A stretch of DNA of 64,000 nt from Nageia nagi (Eukaryota > Pinophyta): contig JBITNC010000002.1 of assembly GCA_050084985.1 (NCBI GenBank), forward strand, positions 2,356,001-2,420,000. Reading direction: 5' to 3'. Within the stretch, counting starts at the first letter, position 1; every line of letters starts with the position of its first letter. The notes below the pieces were generated by a model. It saw only the letters and a list, made by a program, of their open reading frames with translations. It was not told the DNA's origin and searched no databases. Below, piece after piece: positions 34,850 to 46,294 of this stretch. A program made the position numbers and the translations under genes.

Positions 34850-36830
34850 CTCCCCCTTAATACAATATTGGGGTAGAGTGAAGGGGAAAAAAGAAAGAGA
34901 GAGAGTTATGCTCCATAGAGATACAATTGTAGATGAGAACATTTACATCTTTGAGAAATAAGAAAGATTTTAGATTGAGGCTCACTATTTTACCATTTGA
35001 TAAATGGTTTACAATATAGTCATTAATTGCAATAGGTTTCACTGTACAAAGTAGTCATTCAACAACACGTTGATATGATAAGCCTCCATGAGCATGCCTA
35101 CTCGAAGTAGGTAACTTGCACTCTCAAGAAGAAACCTTCAAGTTGGATAAGTGCAAGAAGATGGGTCCACTTTATGGTCAAAAGGTGGACATTTTTTCTT
35201 TGAGTTTTATTTTATTCACAATTGATCTCAAAATTTGAAGCACTTAGAGATGGAATTTTAAAAAAGTCACTTCAGTAAAATGTAGTGCTCCAAGTCTAGT
35301 TTTCAAACATGTAATTTATTCCAATACCCATATAATAGAAATTAAATTTTGATGGACATATATAAAAAACACTATTTAAAATTTATTATTTTAGGATCAT
35401 ACCAATAATTGTTATGTCGACATAATTTGACCTAAATTAAATCATTCTTTAAAATCCTTTTGAGAAATGATAGTTAAGACATTGAATAATGTTGATAATA
35501 TTTTTTATTTTGTAATTTTTTGATAAAAATTATTTTTTATTAATTTTTTGTTGGCCCTAATTATGTTTTTTAAGAGTACTTTTGTTGGGCCAACATAACT
35601 TTACCTAAACTTATCCTTTTTGAGAATTTTTTTTAATTATTTAGTAGAGGATTATGTGTATAATGTTGTCATATTTTTTTTTTCACAATTATAAGAAATA
35701 AAAAAGTTATAAAAAAATTAAGACAACTTACTTTTTCAAGTTTATGGAAAATTTTGATAGAAAATTAATTGAAAAATATAAAATATAATCCAACTATTGA
35801 AAAACTATGTATTTGAAATCTACATTTTCCCATATATAATGGGTTTTAATTTCATAAAAAAATTCTATAAAAAATATTATCAAATACATGTCAAAAATTG
35901 GTTTTTTCATTGCCCTTAATAGGAACTTGCATGTGTATGTCCAAGGTTAAGGACTGGCTCACCATTCCTCTCCCAAGCCAAAATACAAGGCAAAGTCTGA
36001 GGGTAGCAAATTTAAAATTTGGAATAAGATCCCATTATTTAAAGTAAAAAGAATCCATGTTAAAAGGAATGGGATCCTATTTTGCATAAATTTATAGCTT
36101 TTCCAAAATAGGATCATGTTTTGCATAAATTTATAACTTTTTCAAAATAGGATCTTGTTTTGTTTGGGTTCTCGAATAATATATCAAGATCCCATTTTCA
36201 TTTTGGCTTGGGAACTTGCAACAAAATGAGCTCCTAATTTTTAGAACACAAGATCCCATGCTATCCATTTTTTTTTAGTTTGCTCATGTCCACTTTTAGT
36301 GGATCCAACTTCTCGTATGCACCCAAATACAAGTAGCTCATAAACAAGATTAGTTAGATGCATCATATAAACATTAATATCAACATATGATAGATGAATC
36401 AAGTAATACTAATGATAAAATGATCAATGATGCACTATAAGTCATCACGAAAATGCCAAGACAATACTCATAGTCACTTGCTATATAAAAATATGTGTTA
36501 ATCAATCATAAAAAAATAAAGCATAAGCATATATAATTTTCTCACATATGAATAACTAAATAGTTCCAAAAAGTACATACTGGTTCCTCACATATGGATA
36601 ACTGAAACAATAATAGCAAAAGCTATCATATGCTCAAAAATTATAAAACTAGTTCCTCACATGTAGTGAACTAACCACAAAGATGTACAAGAAATATCAA
36701 CACTATACAACAAAAAAATCCTCCTAAAAATGAAGTTGTCATCACATATATGAATTCAACAAGAATTAAACCTTCACTCCCCCTTGAGGGTAACTTCACC
36801 AACCCAATAGATTTTCTAAGTTTACAAAAT
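34850..36830 (-). other. Copia B 3' non-coding region with polypurine tract
   Basis: Starts with the polypurine tract (34860-34850 on the minus strand). The rest is non-coding. It shares blocks with 53447-54000 of copia C ('aatattggggtag', 'aaacaagat..tTagatgcatcatata', 'gcactataagtcatca'). Three repeats of 'ggttcctcacatatggataact' lie at about 36580-36670. A second purine tract (36775-36785) resembles the true one. Confidence 0.7.
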
Positions 36831-36839
36831 TGAGCTTTA

Positions 36840-38340
36840 GGAAGGGGCTTGATGAATAAATCAACAGAGTTTAGGACTAATGGATAATACTACAATTGTA
36901 GGATACCATCCATAACCTTATCCTTGATAAAATGTGCTTGGATTTCAACATCTTTTGTTCTATAAATAAAAATAGGGTTTTTTACCAAAGTAATAGACAA
37001 ATGATTATCTGTATAAATTTGATATGGGTGAACTTTCTCATACCCAATTTCTTTTAGAAGATGCCTCAACCAAATGGCTTCATGGCTCGATATTAGACCT
37101 ATATGGTGGAGAGAGCAATAGTAGGCTACTTCTTAAAATACCAAGAGATAACACTTGAACCAATGCTAAACACATAACCAAAGTTTGATTTCCTATCATC
37201 TCTATCTTTCTCATAGTTAGAATTTGAGTACCTTGAGAGAAAAATGAGAAAAATTTGAAATACTTGAGAGTAAGATCCTTCATTCCCGTAACATATCTCA
37301 AGATTTACTTAATAGTATTAAGGTTATCATCATATAATTTTTGCATAAATTGTACCATAAGGTTTATTGCAAAGGTAATATATAGCTTATAGATAGTCAA
37401 ATAAAGAAGACCTCTAATTAGTTGCATATAAGATGTAGCATCTGCCAATTAAGAGTTGAAGCTAAGAGAAAGAGTGATTCCTAGAGATATTGGGATCACT
37501 GCAAGTTTGCACTTCTCCTTTCCAAACTTTTACAATATGTTTGAGAGTTACTTAGATTGACTAAGGTAGGTATAATTCTTGTATTGGTACATTACATACC
37601 AAGATAGTAGTGCAAGATATCAAGATCAATCATTTCAAATATTACCTTAAGTTTAAATACGTACTCTTAGATGATTTTATCATCATTTTGTATGACCAAA
37701 AGATCATCCACATAGAGAAGAATTAATACCAAATCTTGTCCATGATTGAGCACATATAGATCTGAATGAGAGAAGTATTTAAAGAATCTAATGTTTTTAA
37801 AGTATCTTCAAATATTTTTTTACCAGGCTCTAGGTGCTTGCTTAAGTTCATAGAAGGATTTCGTTGCCTTTCATACAAATGACTCTTTTCCTTTCAAAAA
37901 AAATCTTTTTGGTTGATTCATGTAGATATCCACATCTAAGTCACCATTGAGAAAAGCATTTTTGATGTAAAGTTAAAAAACTTTCCATCCTTGAGCTATT
38001 AAAAGAAAAAGAACTAATTTGATTGTAAGCATCTTTGCCACAAGAGAAAAGGTTTTCTCATAATCAATTCCGTATTTATGAGTGAAACCCTTGGCTACTA
38101 ACCTTGCCTTGTATTTCTCAATTTCTTTAACTAAATTATATTTGACTTTGAAAATACACTTATTGCTAATTTTAAGTTTGATTTTCTATCAGATCCTCAT
38201 AATCCACTTTCATGGCTTCCATACAAAATTTGTGCTATCAATTTTGGCAAGCAAGGATTTGTTTAAGGTCATACTTCTAATTATCCTTTATGTTGGAAAA
38301 TGTTTCTCTTGAGATGACTTATCTACACCAATATCCACCC
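36840..38340 (-). pseudogene. Copia B reverse transcriptase and RNase H
   Basis: Heavily interrupted but in order on the minus strand: 'KVSSQGFHS' and 'VAKDAY..ISSF', 'WMEAM' near 38210, 'TRFGINSSLCG*SFGHTK' at the YVDD position (frame lost) near 37730-37700, and 'MRYVTGMKDLTLKY' at 37301-37260, which corresponds to 'LRY+KGT...L.Y' at the start of RNase H. RNase H remnants with 'ILSRIRLWMVSY' reach about 36850. Confidence 0.7.
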
Positions 38341-38350
38341 AATTAGTTGT

Positions 38351-39300
38351 TTAAGAAGAATCTTCAATGCCATTAGGGTCTTTATGAGAAGGAGAGACAT
38401 TTGGAAGTTCATTGAACTTAACATCCCTTGAAACAAATACTCCTTTGGAAGAAGGAGAGAAGAGCCTATAGACCATATGTTGATTATCATAGCTCATAAA
38501 TATGCACTTTTTAGATCTCTTATCTAACTTCTTTCTTTTTCTATAAAATGATGAAGGAAAATGTTTCACAAACAAGGAATCTAAAATGAGAAATGTTGGG
38601 TTTCATTCATATATAAGCCTCAAAAGGAGTCTTACCTTCAATCTCCTTATAAATGGAAATGTTTACAACTTCTACAAAAAAATGGGAAGATCATCCCCCA
38701 TCATGCATCTAACCATCTCCTGAATGATCAGATTATTCCTTATTTCCTTTTGATCCCATGATTAGCACAAAAGTCATTAAACTCATTGTTATTATATTCA
38801 ACCCCATTATCAAATCTCAACATCTTGATTTTAAATTTAGTATGATTTTCAACTAAGGCTTTGAAATCTTTGAACCTATTAAAGGTTTGACCCTTGTGCT
38901 CGAGTATATAACCAAAAGTCTTTCTAAAAAAGTCATTGAGAAGGTCAATACATAAGATTCTTCCCCAATAGACTTAATCTAAAATGGAACCAACATATAT
39001 GAATGCACAAGCTAAAGAGGTTGTGTTACCCTTGTTTCCTTATATTTCTCAATTTTTTGCTTATTCATCTTGCCTAAGATACACTTCTCACAAAGATCAA
39101 TTGTAGGTGACATCAACGAAAAGCCTTTCACAAGTTCTTGATTTTTTATGACTTTAATGTTCTTTTGGTTAAAGTTTTCTAATCTACAATGGTGCCAAAT
39201 ATTTCCCCTAGAGAAACTATTCATATCCAAGCACATCTTTTTTGGTATTTGATCCACAATGTAAAGATCATTTTTCACTAATCCTTTTAAAAAAATGGGA
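38351..39300 (-). pseudogene. Copia B GAG-pre-integrase and integrase
   Basis: 39278-39012 has 'NIWHHCRLENFNQKNIKVI' and 'DLCEKCILGKM', the His-His-Cys-Cys zinc region before the copia integrase core. The core (39000-38600) is poorly preserved. 38575-38351 has 'KLDKRSKKCIFMSYDN' and 'VFVSRDVKFNE', the conserved end of the copia integrase region. Confidence 0.82.
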
Positions 39301-39600
39301 AGTCCTTTCTTAATACACTAGGAGTGTGACTTGAATTCAAATGACTATCCTTTATTTACAACTTGTAATAAAATAAGGTTCATATTGAGTTTAAGCACAT
39401 AGAGCACATTTTCAAGAACCTTTCTATGCAATAATACACTCCCAATCCCTTGGAATTCAAGGATTTAATTATCACCTATCATAACTACATCCTTACTATA
39501 CTTATGAAAAATTTTCAAACTTATCTTTTTTAAAACAACATGTAATTTGTGTACCCAAAGATAACAATCCAATCATTTTCAAGGTACTTTCAAATGATCA
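39301..39600 (-). pseudogene. Copia B protease region
   Basis: Minus-strand 'FKKDKFENF' and 'LEFQGIGSVLLH' with 'VLENVLYVLKLNMNLI' follow the copia protease pattern. The active-site Asp-Ser-Gly is replaced by sequence reading IFG in a 'DWIV..G.TNYM' context. No gag is recognisable upstream. Confidence 0.65.
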
Positions 39601-41643
39601 TAAGCAATGCATAAGTTATTAAGCTAAAAGCCAAATTTCTAATTCAATCAAGTCAAGAGTTAAAAGCCATATCATGTAAACTTGATCATGCCATAAATAA
39701 TGCCTTCTTGATTATAGAACATCATAAGTCAAGATGCATAAGTTCTTTATTTACAAACATGTTAATTTATAGGTTTAGAGTCTCCTTCAACAATACTAAA
39801 TCATAGAGAAGAACAAGCTATAAATAATGCCAACTTTACCATGCTACTAGTTAATATGCAAATGATGGATTAAGGTAGCAATAATCCATTAATATGGATT
39901 CAACTTCCATCAATGCACAAATACACTTTCTAGCAATGGAACTAAATTAACATCTATCCATAATGGATAAATTTTCCACTAATAGAAGTAAATGGTATAA
40001 ATTTGTATGATAGTTGTAATTTTAGAGAAGGGAAAACCCTTTTGAACCACTCCAATAGGTTGTAACTTTAGAGAAGGGAAAACCTTTTTAACTACTCCAT
40101 CAGATTTTCAATTATGAATAAGGATGAATTTTCAATCATGGACAAGGATGAACCTTTTTAACCAATCTAAAAAAATAGATATCAATATAAAAAAATGGGT
40201 ATAAACTTGCAACCATGGAAGGTACTAATTCATTTGCACAAAACAACTTCCAATCATAGAAGGTACTATTACATAAAGTGTTAAATATCATGCACAAGAC
40301 CCTAAGGTTTTATTGCCATGAGATTATAATGCCACCAAATATTTATACTTAAAGAAGGATAAGTTTTAGTCCATTAACGAGATTAAGGCATATAAAAATT
40401 GAGATCATTCCACTATATATCAATTGCAATTTGTTTACCAAACTAATCAACTATACATGTTGAGTTTTTTCTAAGTTAATTAACAAAGAATGCTAATTGT
40501 TAACCAATTTCTCATGTGCAAAAAAAATTCAATCTCATCAAATCATCTGTCCTATACATCCAACATTTTTTCATAATAAAGTAACATTTTATGATGCAAG
40601 GGTAGAATTGAGGTTGCTTTCTTATTTAAAATTAGGCCTTCACTTGGATGCTTGCATACAACACTTGGTGATGATATCCAAGACATGATGGAGCCCAAGT
40701 CCTACCAACCTCAACCAATTCACCTTGATCAAAAATATAATTTCACAAGAAGAATTACTAGATAATTTCCAAGGGTGTGACATATGTTGGATCAACTAAA
40801 TTACTATCTTGATTAGGTTTCAAGTTGTTCACATAGTTTATAAAGATAATCCTTGAATGGACATGCAGACATGTGGTATCATATATACATACCTATCTAC
40901 CTATATGGAGTTATTTCTAGACCAATAGAGGACTTAGAAAAAATTAAGAAGTACAAACTTTACATCATTTGTATCATTAGAGTGAAGGTTCCAATATTCC
41001 TTATCCTCCCCTTGTGGCTCCCCAAACAAGTCATTTTGCAAAATAAAACCGTGTGAATGTGTTCATTTTAGGGGATAGTGATTTTTGTAATAAAAGAAAA
41101 GTGCTTAAAAAATGATATGATACATAATTGAAAAAATTGAAACCTAATAGTCCAATGGGTTTTGTTACCAACCCAAAGAGGACCTATTTACCAAAAAATA
41201 CATGAGTTTATTATTTTTAAGCAACAACAAAAAAAGAGTTCTCCTTTTACTTTAAAAAAATTGAACTTAGCAAAAAAAATGCTCCCTTTCAAAATTAAAA
41301 GGCACTTAGGCAAAAAATACCCCTTTTTAACTTAAGGGAGAGAGAGATAAAAAATAATTTCCCCTTAAATACTTTGAAAACATTAACTCCCCAAAAATTC
41401 TCTCTACATAACTCTATAAATTAAATAGCCTTATAACAAACATTATTAATATTGTTTTAACAATAATCAAATATTGTATTAATAATTAAAAAGGTTATAA
41501 CTTTTAAAAGTAAATTTTCACCTTATTTCTCAAAGGTTAAAAATATATTTTACATTGTAAAAAATATATATTTACAATGATCCCTCTTTTTTGAATAAAC
41601 ATAAATTCAAAAAATAAATACTTCCCAAAAAATTAATTAACCC

Positions 41644-41646
<3 letters not shown>

Positions 41647-41684
<38 letters not shown>
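41647..41684. repeat. (TA)19 microsatellite
   Basis: Uninterrupted alternating TA over 38 bases. Confidence 0.95.
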
Positions 41685-41687
<3 letters not shown>

Positions 41688-41850
41688 TGCAATTAAAAAT
41701 TCATCCAATAAAATTCAATCATGTAATTAAAGTATTTACAGTCCTCACTCACCAAGTCTACCATGAGTTAAGTGAAAGGAGCTTGAGGGCACTTCTAGTG
41801 ATGTAGGTCTATGATTTCAGGGCACGCCTCCCCCCAGGGAGAACACGATC

Positions 41851-41923
41851 ACATGGAGGGGGCCAAGATAAGCACAGACCACATGGAGGGGGTCAAGATA
41901 AGCAACAACCACATGGAGGGGGT
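41851..41923. repeat. 30-bp tandem repeat, 2.4 copies
   Basis: The unit 'acatggagggggccaagata' plus 'agcacagacc' occurs at 41851-41880, again at 41881-41910 with four differences, and in part at 41911-41923. It is GC-richer than its surroundings. On the minus strand it reads as a 10-residue repeat (PSMW..LIL.), but no gene context supports translation. Confidence 0.85.
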
Positions 41924-42615
41924 GGGGATCTGAGATAATCTCCAAGGGAGGATGTAGGGTGAGGTGACGAGGGGATGGGAAGAGTCAGTGGAGGACCGAT
42001 GAGGATGAGTTTTCATTGGATGAAAAATATACACAATAATACAATAAGTATAATAATTTTGTAAAAGAAAGTTGTACAATTACAACATAAAAACACAAAA
42101 TTTGCAAATATTAACCCCCTCTTTTTTGCAAATTTATATTACTATAAATTTAAAAAATAGTTCCACAACATTACATTATTGTTATTTTAAGCAATTTATA
42201 AAAAAATGTAACTAAAAAAAGAATATTAGTATAACAATAATATATTGTTCCTTATAATTTTCTTTTATAAAAAATGAACTAACACATAATAAAAAATATG
42301 TTAGTATCATGTAATAATAAAAAAATGAAGAGGGTTAGAGGTTATACCTTCACTTGATTTTACCTCACAAGAATGAATTTGAACCTCCAAACACCACTAC
42401 ATTTTAGCAATTTTGCATCATGCAATGCGTCAATCCATAGTCTTATCAAAAACCTACAAAAATCTTGATGCATCAATTGATGCTAAGGGTACTGTCAAAC
42501 AAAGCATCATTTATTGTGTAAGGTAATGCATCATTCAATGCATCATATATAGAGTTATGAGCATCAAATAATTGATGCTATACATGATGCTTTATACATC
42601 ATGTATACATCAAAT

Positions 42616-42637
42616 AATGCATCAACACGATAGGGAT
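42616..42637. repeat. Direct repeat bordering the captured segment, left
   Basis: 'aatgcatcaaca' then 'cgatagggat'; the near copy at 43226-43250 reads 'aatgcatcaaca' then 'gtcgatagggaat'. The pair brackets the PPR-like insert. Confidence 0.7.
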
Positions 42638-42639
42638 GA

Positions 42640-43100
42640 GGGTTTGATAAGGGTTTACATCTTATCAAACAATTCGTCTATCTTCTCTATGCTTCCATAT
42701 TTTGCATATACATCTAACAAGGTAGTCACAACCATAACATTTGATAAAAAATTTATTTTAAAGAGTCTTTGATGTATGTATAAACCCTTTCACAAATCTC
42801 TTAGTTTAGTGCATGCTTTGAGGATGTTGGAAAAGGTGAAATAATTTGGTTGGACTACTGTTGAAGTTTATTGCATTGGTGAAATAGTTTCAATGTTTGT
42901 TGAGGAAAGTTGTATCTTTGGGAACCCAAAATTATCATATTCCATGAGCATATAGTCAAAAATTTCATGGGCATCCACCAAACTTTGAGGGACTTCTCTA
43001 CCAAAATTCATGGATGGTTGAAGCATGCAATGCATATTTTTCTTACCATAAAATGCATATACACACTACTATCTACATTCTCCAAATTGTATTCAACTCC
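42640..43100 (-). pseudogene. PPR protein gene fragment inside the CACTA-like element
   Basis: Minus-strand 'LVDAHEIFDYMLME' (about 42990-42950), 'SWNMIILGSQRYNFPQQTLKLFHQ' (about 42940-42865) and 'NVMVVTTLLDVYAKYGSIEKIDELFDKM' (42745-42650) are PPR motifs of PLS type, in three frames with stops. It ends with LFDKM, exactly where the 31440-31760 fragment's 'TKIIGGY' would be expected to follow in a whole PPR protein. It comes from a PPR gene but cannot make protein. Confidence 0.78.
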
Positions 43101-43225
43101 TGCAAACCTGTATCACTAAAAGTACAACCTTGTATCCCAAAAAATGCTCTTATAAAGGGCAAGCTCCCTTATTTACTCATCAATGGCATTATACTTGCCA
43201 TTAAAACTCCATCATTGATCAAGGT

Positions 43226-43250
43226 AATGCATCAACAGTCGATAGGGAAT
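43226..43250. repeat. Direct repeat bordering the captured segment, right
   Basis: Partner of 42616-42637; two extra bases in the middle and one at the end. Confidence 0.7.
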
Positions 43251-43554
43251 CATGCCATGATCCGTGTGCATGATCCACATCTTTTTTTTTATTCCATGTA
43301 TCACTTGATGCACTAAAATGCATCAAACAATGAATCAAGTGATGCTTCATGCAATGCGTCAACCAATGAGTCAAAAAAATGGTTTTATCTAGATTAACAT
43401 AGACATGCAAAATAATGATGCATATTGCATCATGACATAAAAATACAATTTTATGATGCATTGTATGATGCAAAATTGTAAAAATGTAGTAGTAAAAGAT
43501 GGAATAAGGAGTAGAAATGACCTCCAAGATGTTGAAGAGGAGCCTTCAAGGATG

Positions 43555-43566
43555 GCTCGGATACCA
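43555..43566 (-). other. Primer-binding site of a B-type copia element
   Basis: Minus-strand TGGTATCCGAGC, one base from TGGTATCAGAGC, two bases from the LTR end (...AATATTTCA). It shows that the LTR at 43569 is a 5' LTR of a minus-strand element. Confidence 0.82.
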
Positions 43567-43568
43567 TT

Positions 43569-43775
43569 TGAAATATTCATGCTTAAATGACTAGATCCCT
43601 AATTACCCAAGATGACATGAAAGCTCTCTAAAAATCCTTAAGCATTAAGAATACAAACTCAAAGTAGCGTTCACACAAGAAGACACCAATATAAAGTGGT
43701 TCCTCCAACCATGGGAGTACATATACTAATATAAGATCTTCTTAGTCTTAAAGAGCACTCTCTTACATCCACTAA
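43569..43775 (-). repeat. B-type copia 5' LTR, part 1
   Basis: Matches 34280-34475 of the copia B 3' LTR. The match ends near 43775, where the plus-strand copia element E begins; the middle of the LTR resumes near 47196. Confidence 0.83.
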
Positions 43776-43887
43776 TCTAATATCTATTATTTCACTTATT
43801 TGTTTGTTCTAATTAACTTCATTTTTTATTAGAGCTTTGTTGGATTAGATTTAGTTCAAGGGGTTTTCCAAGAAGAGAAGAGAAGAC

Positions 43888-44790
43888 ATGGAAAGAAATT
43901 CAAATGCAATTCCCATTCCAAAGTTTGATGGGAGTGACTATGAGTACTAGAGTGTTCATATGAGGACTCTCCTAAAGGGAATATGCTACTAATATATTGT
44001 AGAGGTTGGCTACAATGATCCATTTAATTGGAGTGCCTTGAGTGTAAATACAAAGGAGAAAGAGAAGTATAATTCCATGGCTCTGTCCTTTGTTCAAGAA
44101 GCTCTAGATAAGGGCATCTTTCCTAGAATCTTAGCTTGTGTCTCAACCCAAGAAGCATGGGAAACTTTGAGAGAAAGCTACCAAGGGAGCTTGAAGATGA
44201 AAGAGGTGAAACTCCAAATATTGAGAAGGGAGTTTGAAAATTTGAAACAAGAAGAGAAGGAGAATATTGGAGATTACCATGTAAGAGTGAAATCCATAGT
44301 CAATAAAATGGCAAATCTTAGAGAGAAGATAGAGAATGAGGTTTTCATCAAGAAGGATTCAAGAAACTTAACTAAGAAGTATGATATTATTGCACTCATT
44401 ATTGAAGAAAAAGGACCTTTCAACTATGGAAATTGACCATTTAATTGGCTCTGTTACATTATATGAAGAGATAGTTTTAAAGAGAATAAAAATGGTAGAA
44501 AGTAATAGTGATGAGCAAGCATTCTCCATTAAAGAGAATGAAGGACAAGGTAGAGTTTTAATAGGCAAAGGAAAATCTGAAAGAGGAGAAAGAAGAGGCT
44601 CTTTTGGTACAAGAAGAGGAAGAGAACAAAGTACAAAAAATGAACCAGCATATGCATCAAGGGGGGGACACTCCTGAAAAGGAGGAAGAGGTAAAACTAA
44701 GAGAAATTTACAATATTTTTATTGTAATAAATTTGGCCATTTTGAGTATGAGTGTAGATTGAAACAAGTCAATGAAGGTAAATCAACCTA
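43888..44790 (+). pseudogene. Copia E gag
   Basis: ATG at 43888 starts 'MERNSNAIPIPKFDGSDYEY' with a stop at the next position (normally Trp). The long open piece 44038-44436 has 'STQEAWETLRESYQGSLKMK' and 'LQILRREFENLKQEEKENIG', typical copia gag. A frameshift near 44430 moves into 44381-44677, rich in RGR-type basic residues. The knuckle near 44715-44760 reads YFYC.KFGHFEYEC, where the first Cys is replaced by Tyr. Confidence 0.88.
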
Positions 44791-44859
44791 ATATGGAGAA
44801 GAAGAGAATGGATATAGTGAAGAACATTTATTTCTTTTAATTACAAGTCCCCAAAAGCT

Positions 44860-45210
44860 TGAAGACGATACTTGGATCTTGGATAATGGATGTAGAAACC
44901 ACATGACTGGTGAACAGTACTTACTCTCTTCAAATGATTTATCCTATAGGTCAACTATGAGATTGAGAGATGAAAAGAGCTTGGAGATTTTTGGTAAAGG
45001 AGAGATGTAAGTTCCAACCAAGAAGAGAACCATGAAGGTAAAATACATCTATTATGCTCCCGATTTAACATAAATTCTAGTGAGCATTAGTGAAATGCTA
45101 GAAAAAAACTACAAATTGGTGTTTGAGGACAAGATGTATAAAATTTATGATAAACAACAGGATCAAAGGCTTGTTACTACTTTTCACATGATTGTAAATA
45201 AACTCTTTTA
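44860..45210 (+). pseudogene. Copia E protease
   Basis: 'WILDNGCRNHMTG' near 44880 corresponds to the copia active site W.LDSGC..HMTG with Ser changed to Asn (DNG). It continues through 'IFGKGEM' and 'KVKYIYYAPDLT', ending before 'LINKYGG'. Stops near 45010 and 45073. Confidence 0.8.
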
Positions 45211-46180
45211 GTAAAGTTTCTTAATAAGTATGGAGGCTTTGTATTTATGTTAATTGAAGAAAAAAATGCACTTTGGCATATGAGGCTTGGGCACTTGGAA
45301 TTTTTAGAGTTTGAAAACTCTTCCATCAATGGTGAGAGGGATGCCACAAGTAGAAGATTGTAAAGATGTGTGTAAGGGATATGCACTTAGAAAGAAAGCA
45401 AGGAGAAAGTTTCCAAAGGAAGAAGCATGGAGAGCCAAACACCCTCTCTAATTAGTCCATATTGATATTTGTGGGCCTATGCAAACTCAAAGCTTTAGTA
45501 AATCCTCACACTTTATTACTGTTATTGATGATTTTAGTAGAATGTGTTGGGCTTACTTCATCAAGAGAAAGGATGAAGTATTTGACTATTTTAAGGACTT
45601 TAAAATTTTTGTTGAGAAGCAAAGTGGGTATAGTGTGAAGTGTTTGAGAAGTGATAGAGGAGGATAATACTATAACAATGAATTTTTTCAATATTGCAAA
45701 GAGATTGGAATTAGGAGACAACTTACCTCTCCCTACACACCACAACAAAATGGTGTAGGAGAAAGGAAAAATATGACATTATTTGAAATGGATAGAAGCA
45801 TGATGCAAATTAAGAAATTATCCAATATTTATTGGGATAAAGCAGTAAGAACTACTAGAAGCTTGGATAACATTACCCCCTATGAAGCTTAGTTTGAAAG
45901 AAAACAAAATTTGCAACACCTGAGAGTGTTTGGTTGTCTTGCATATGTGCATGTAAATGATGAAAAGAGGAGGAAGTTGGATGCCAAATCTAAAGATTGT
46001 GTGTTTATAGGATATTGTGAGTATTCAAAGGCTTCTAAACTCTATAATCCCAAGACTCATAAGATAATTGTGTCTAGAGATGTCATTTTTGATGAAGGGG
46101 GAGAGTATAGTAATAAAAAATTGCAACAAAAAGTATTTGTAGATGAGATTTTGGAGGAGAAAATATCATCAAAAGTGTAA
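45211..46180 (+). pseudogene. Copia E integrase
   Basis: 'ALWHMRLGHLEFL' is the zinc-region start. The core is best at 45440-45810: 'HIDICGPMQ', 'VIDDFSRMCWAYFIKRK', 'LRSDRGG' (followed by a stop where Glu is usual), 'SPYTPQQNGVGERKN'. All three catalytic residues (Asp of DICGP, Asp of SDRGG, Glu of GVGERKN) are kept. The end, 45911-46180, has 'LRVFGCLAYVHV' and 'DCVFIGY' and 'IVSRDVIFDE'. Confidence 0.9.
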
Positions 46181-46294
46181 CCCAACCATGTTGTGACTTA
46201 GAAAAATAAAGGAAAAAAATCAAGTGTGAGTGTTCCAATCTCACCAAGAACCTCTAGCTCCACCATAATACCAGCAAGTGTGAGTGCACCAAGC

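Larger units (their letters stand above)
39601..42394. other. AT-rich stretch with simple repeats, no gene recognised
   Basis: Where copia B gag would be expected (39600-41000) I cannot recognise it. Short duplications occur ('gagaagggaaaaccctttt' at about 40025 and 40070). The (TA)n tract and the 30-bp tandem repeat are listed separately. Confidence 0.5.
42395..43491. mobile_element. CACTA-like non-autonomous DNA transposon with gene fragment
   Basis: The plus-strand left end CACTACATTTTAGCAATTTT and the reverse complement of the right end TACTACATTTTTACAATTTT continue together over 38 bases with about 5 mismatches. CACTAC is the end of En/Spm-type transposons. Both subterminal regions (42465-42640 and 43225-43475) are full of short 'tgatgcat' and 'atgcatca' motifs in both orientations, as expected for the transposase-binding repeats of this superfamily. 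No transposase is present. A clear 3-bp target duplication is not seen (CAC left, GTA right). The centre carries a PPR fragment. Confidence 0.72.
43776..46290 (+). mobile_element. Ty1/copia retrotransposon (element E), truncated
   Basis: Gag, protease and integrase on the plus strand in the usual order. Upstream of gag, 'ttttttattagagc' near 43823-43840 may be a worn primer-binding site, with at most 50 bp of LTR before it. RT, RNase H and the 3' LTR are missing, because at about 46290 the sequence changes to a D-family LTR fragment. Confidence 0.8.

Noticed and set aside
41851-42079. Small repetitive protein gene on the minus strand (PSMW..LIL. repeats)
   Set aside because: The repeat is a 30-bp tandem array and the rest of the frame has no gene-like feature.
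42395-43491. The PPR fragment as part of the normal interior of a B-type copia element, since a primer-binding site lies at 43555
   Set aside because: The inverted ends and subterminal repeats show it is a separate DNA-transposon insertion just inside the copia 5' LTR.
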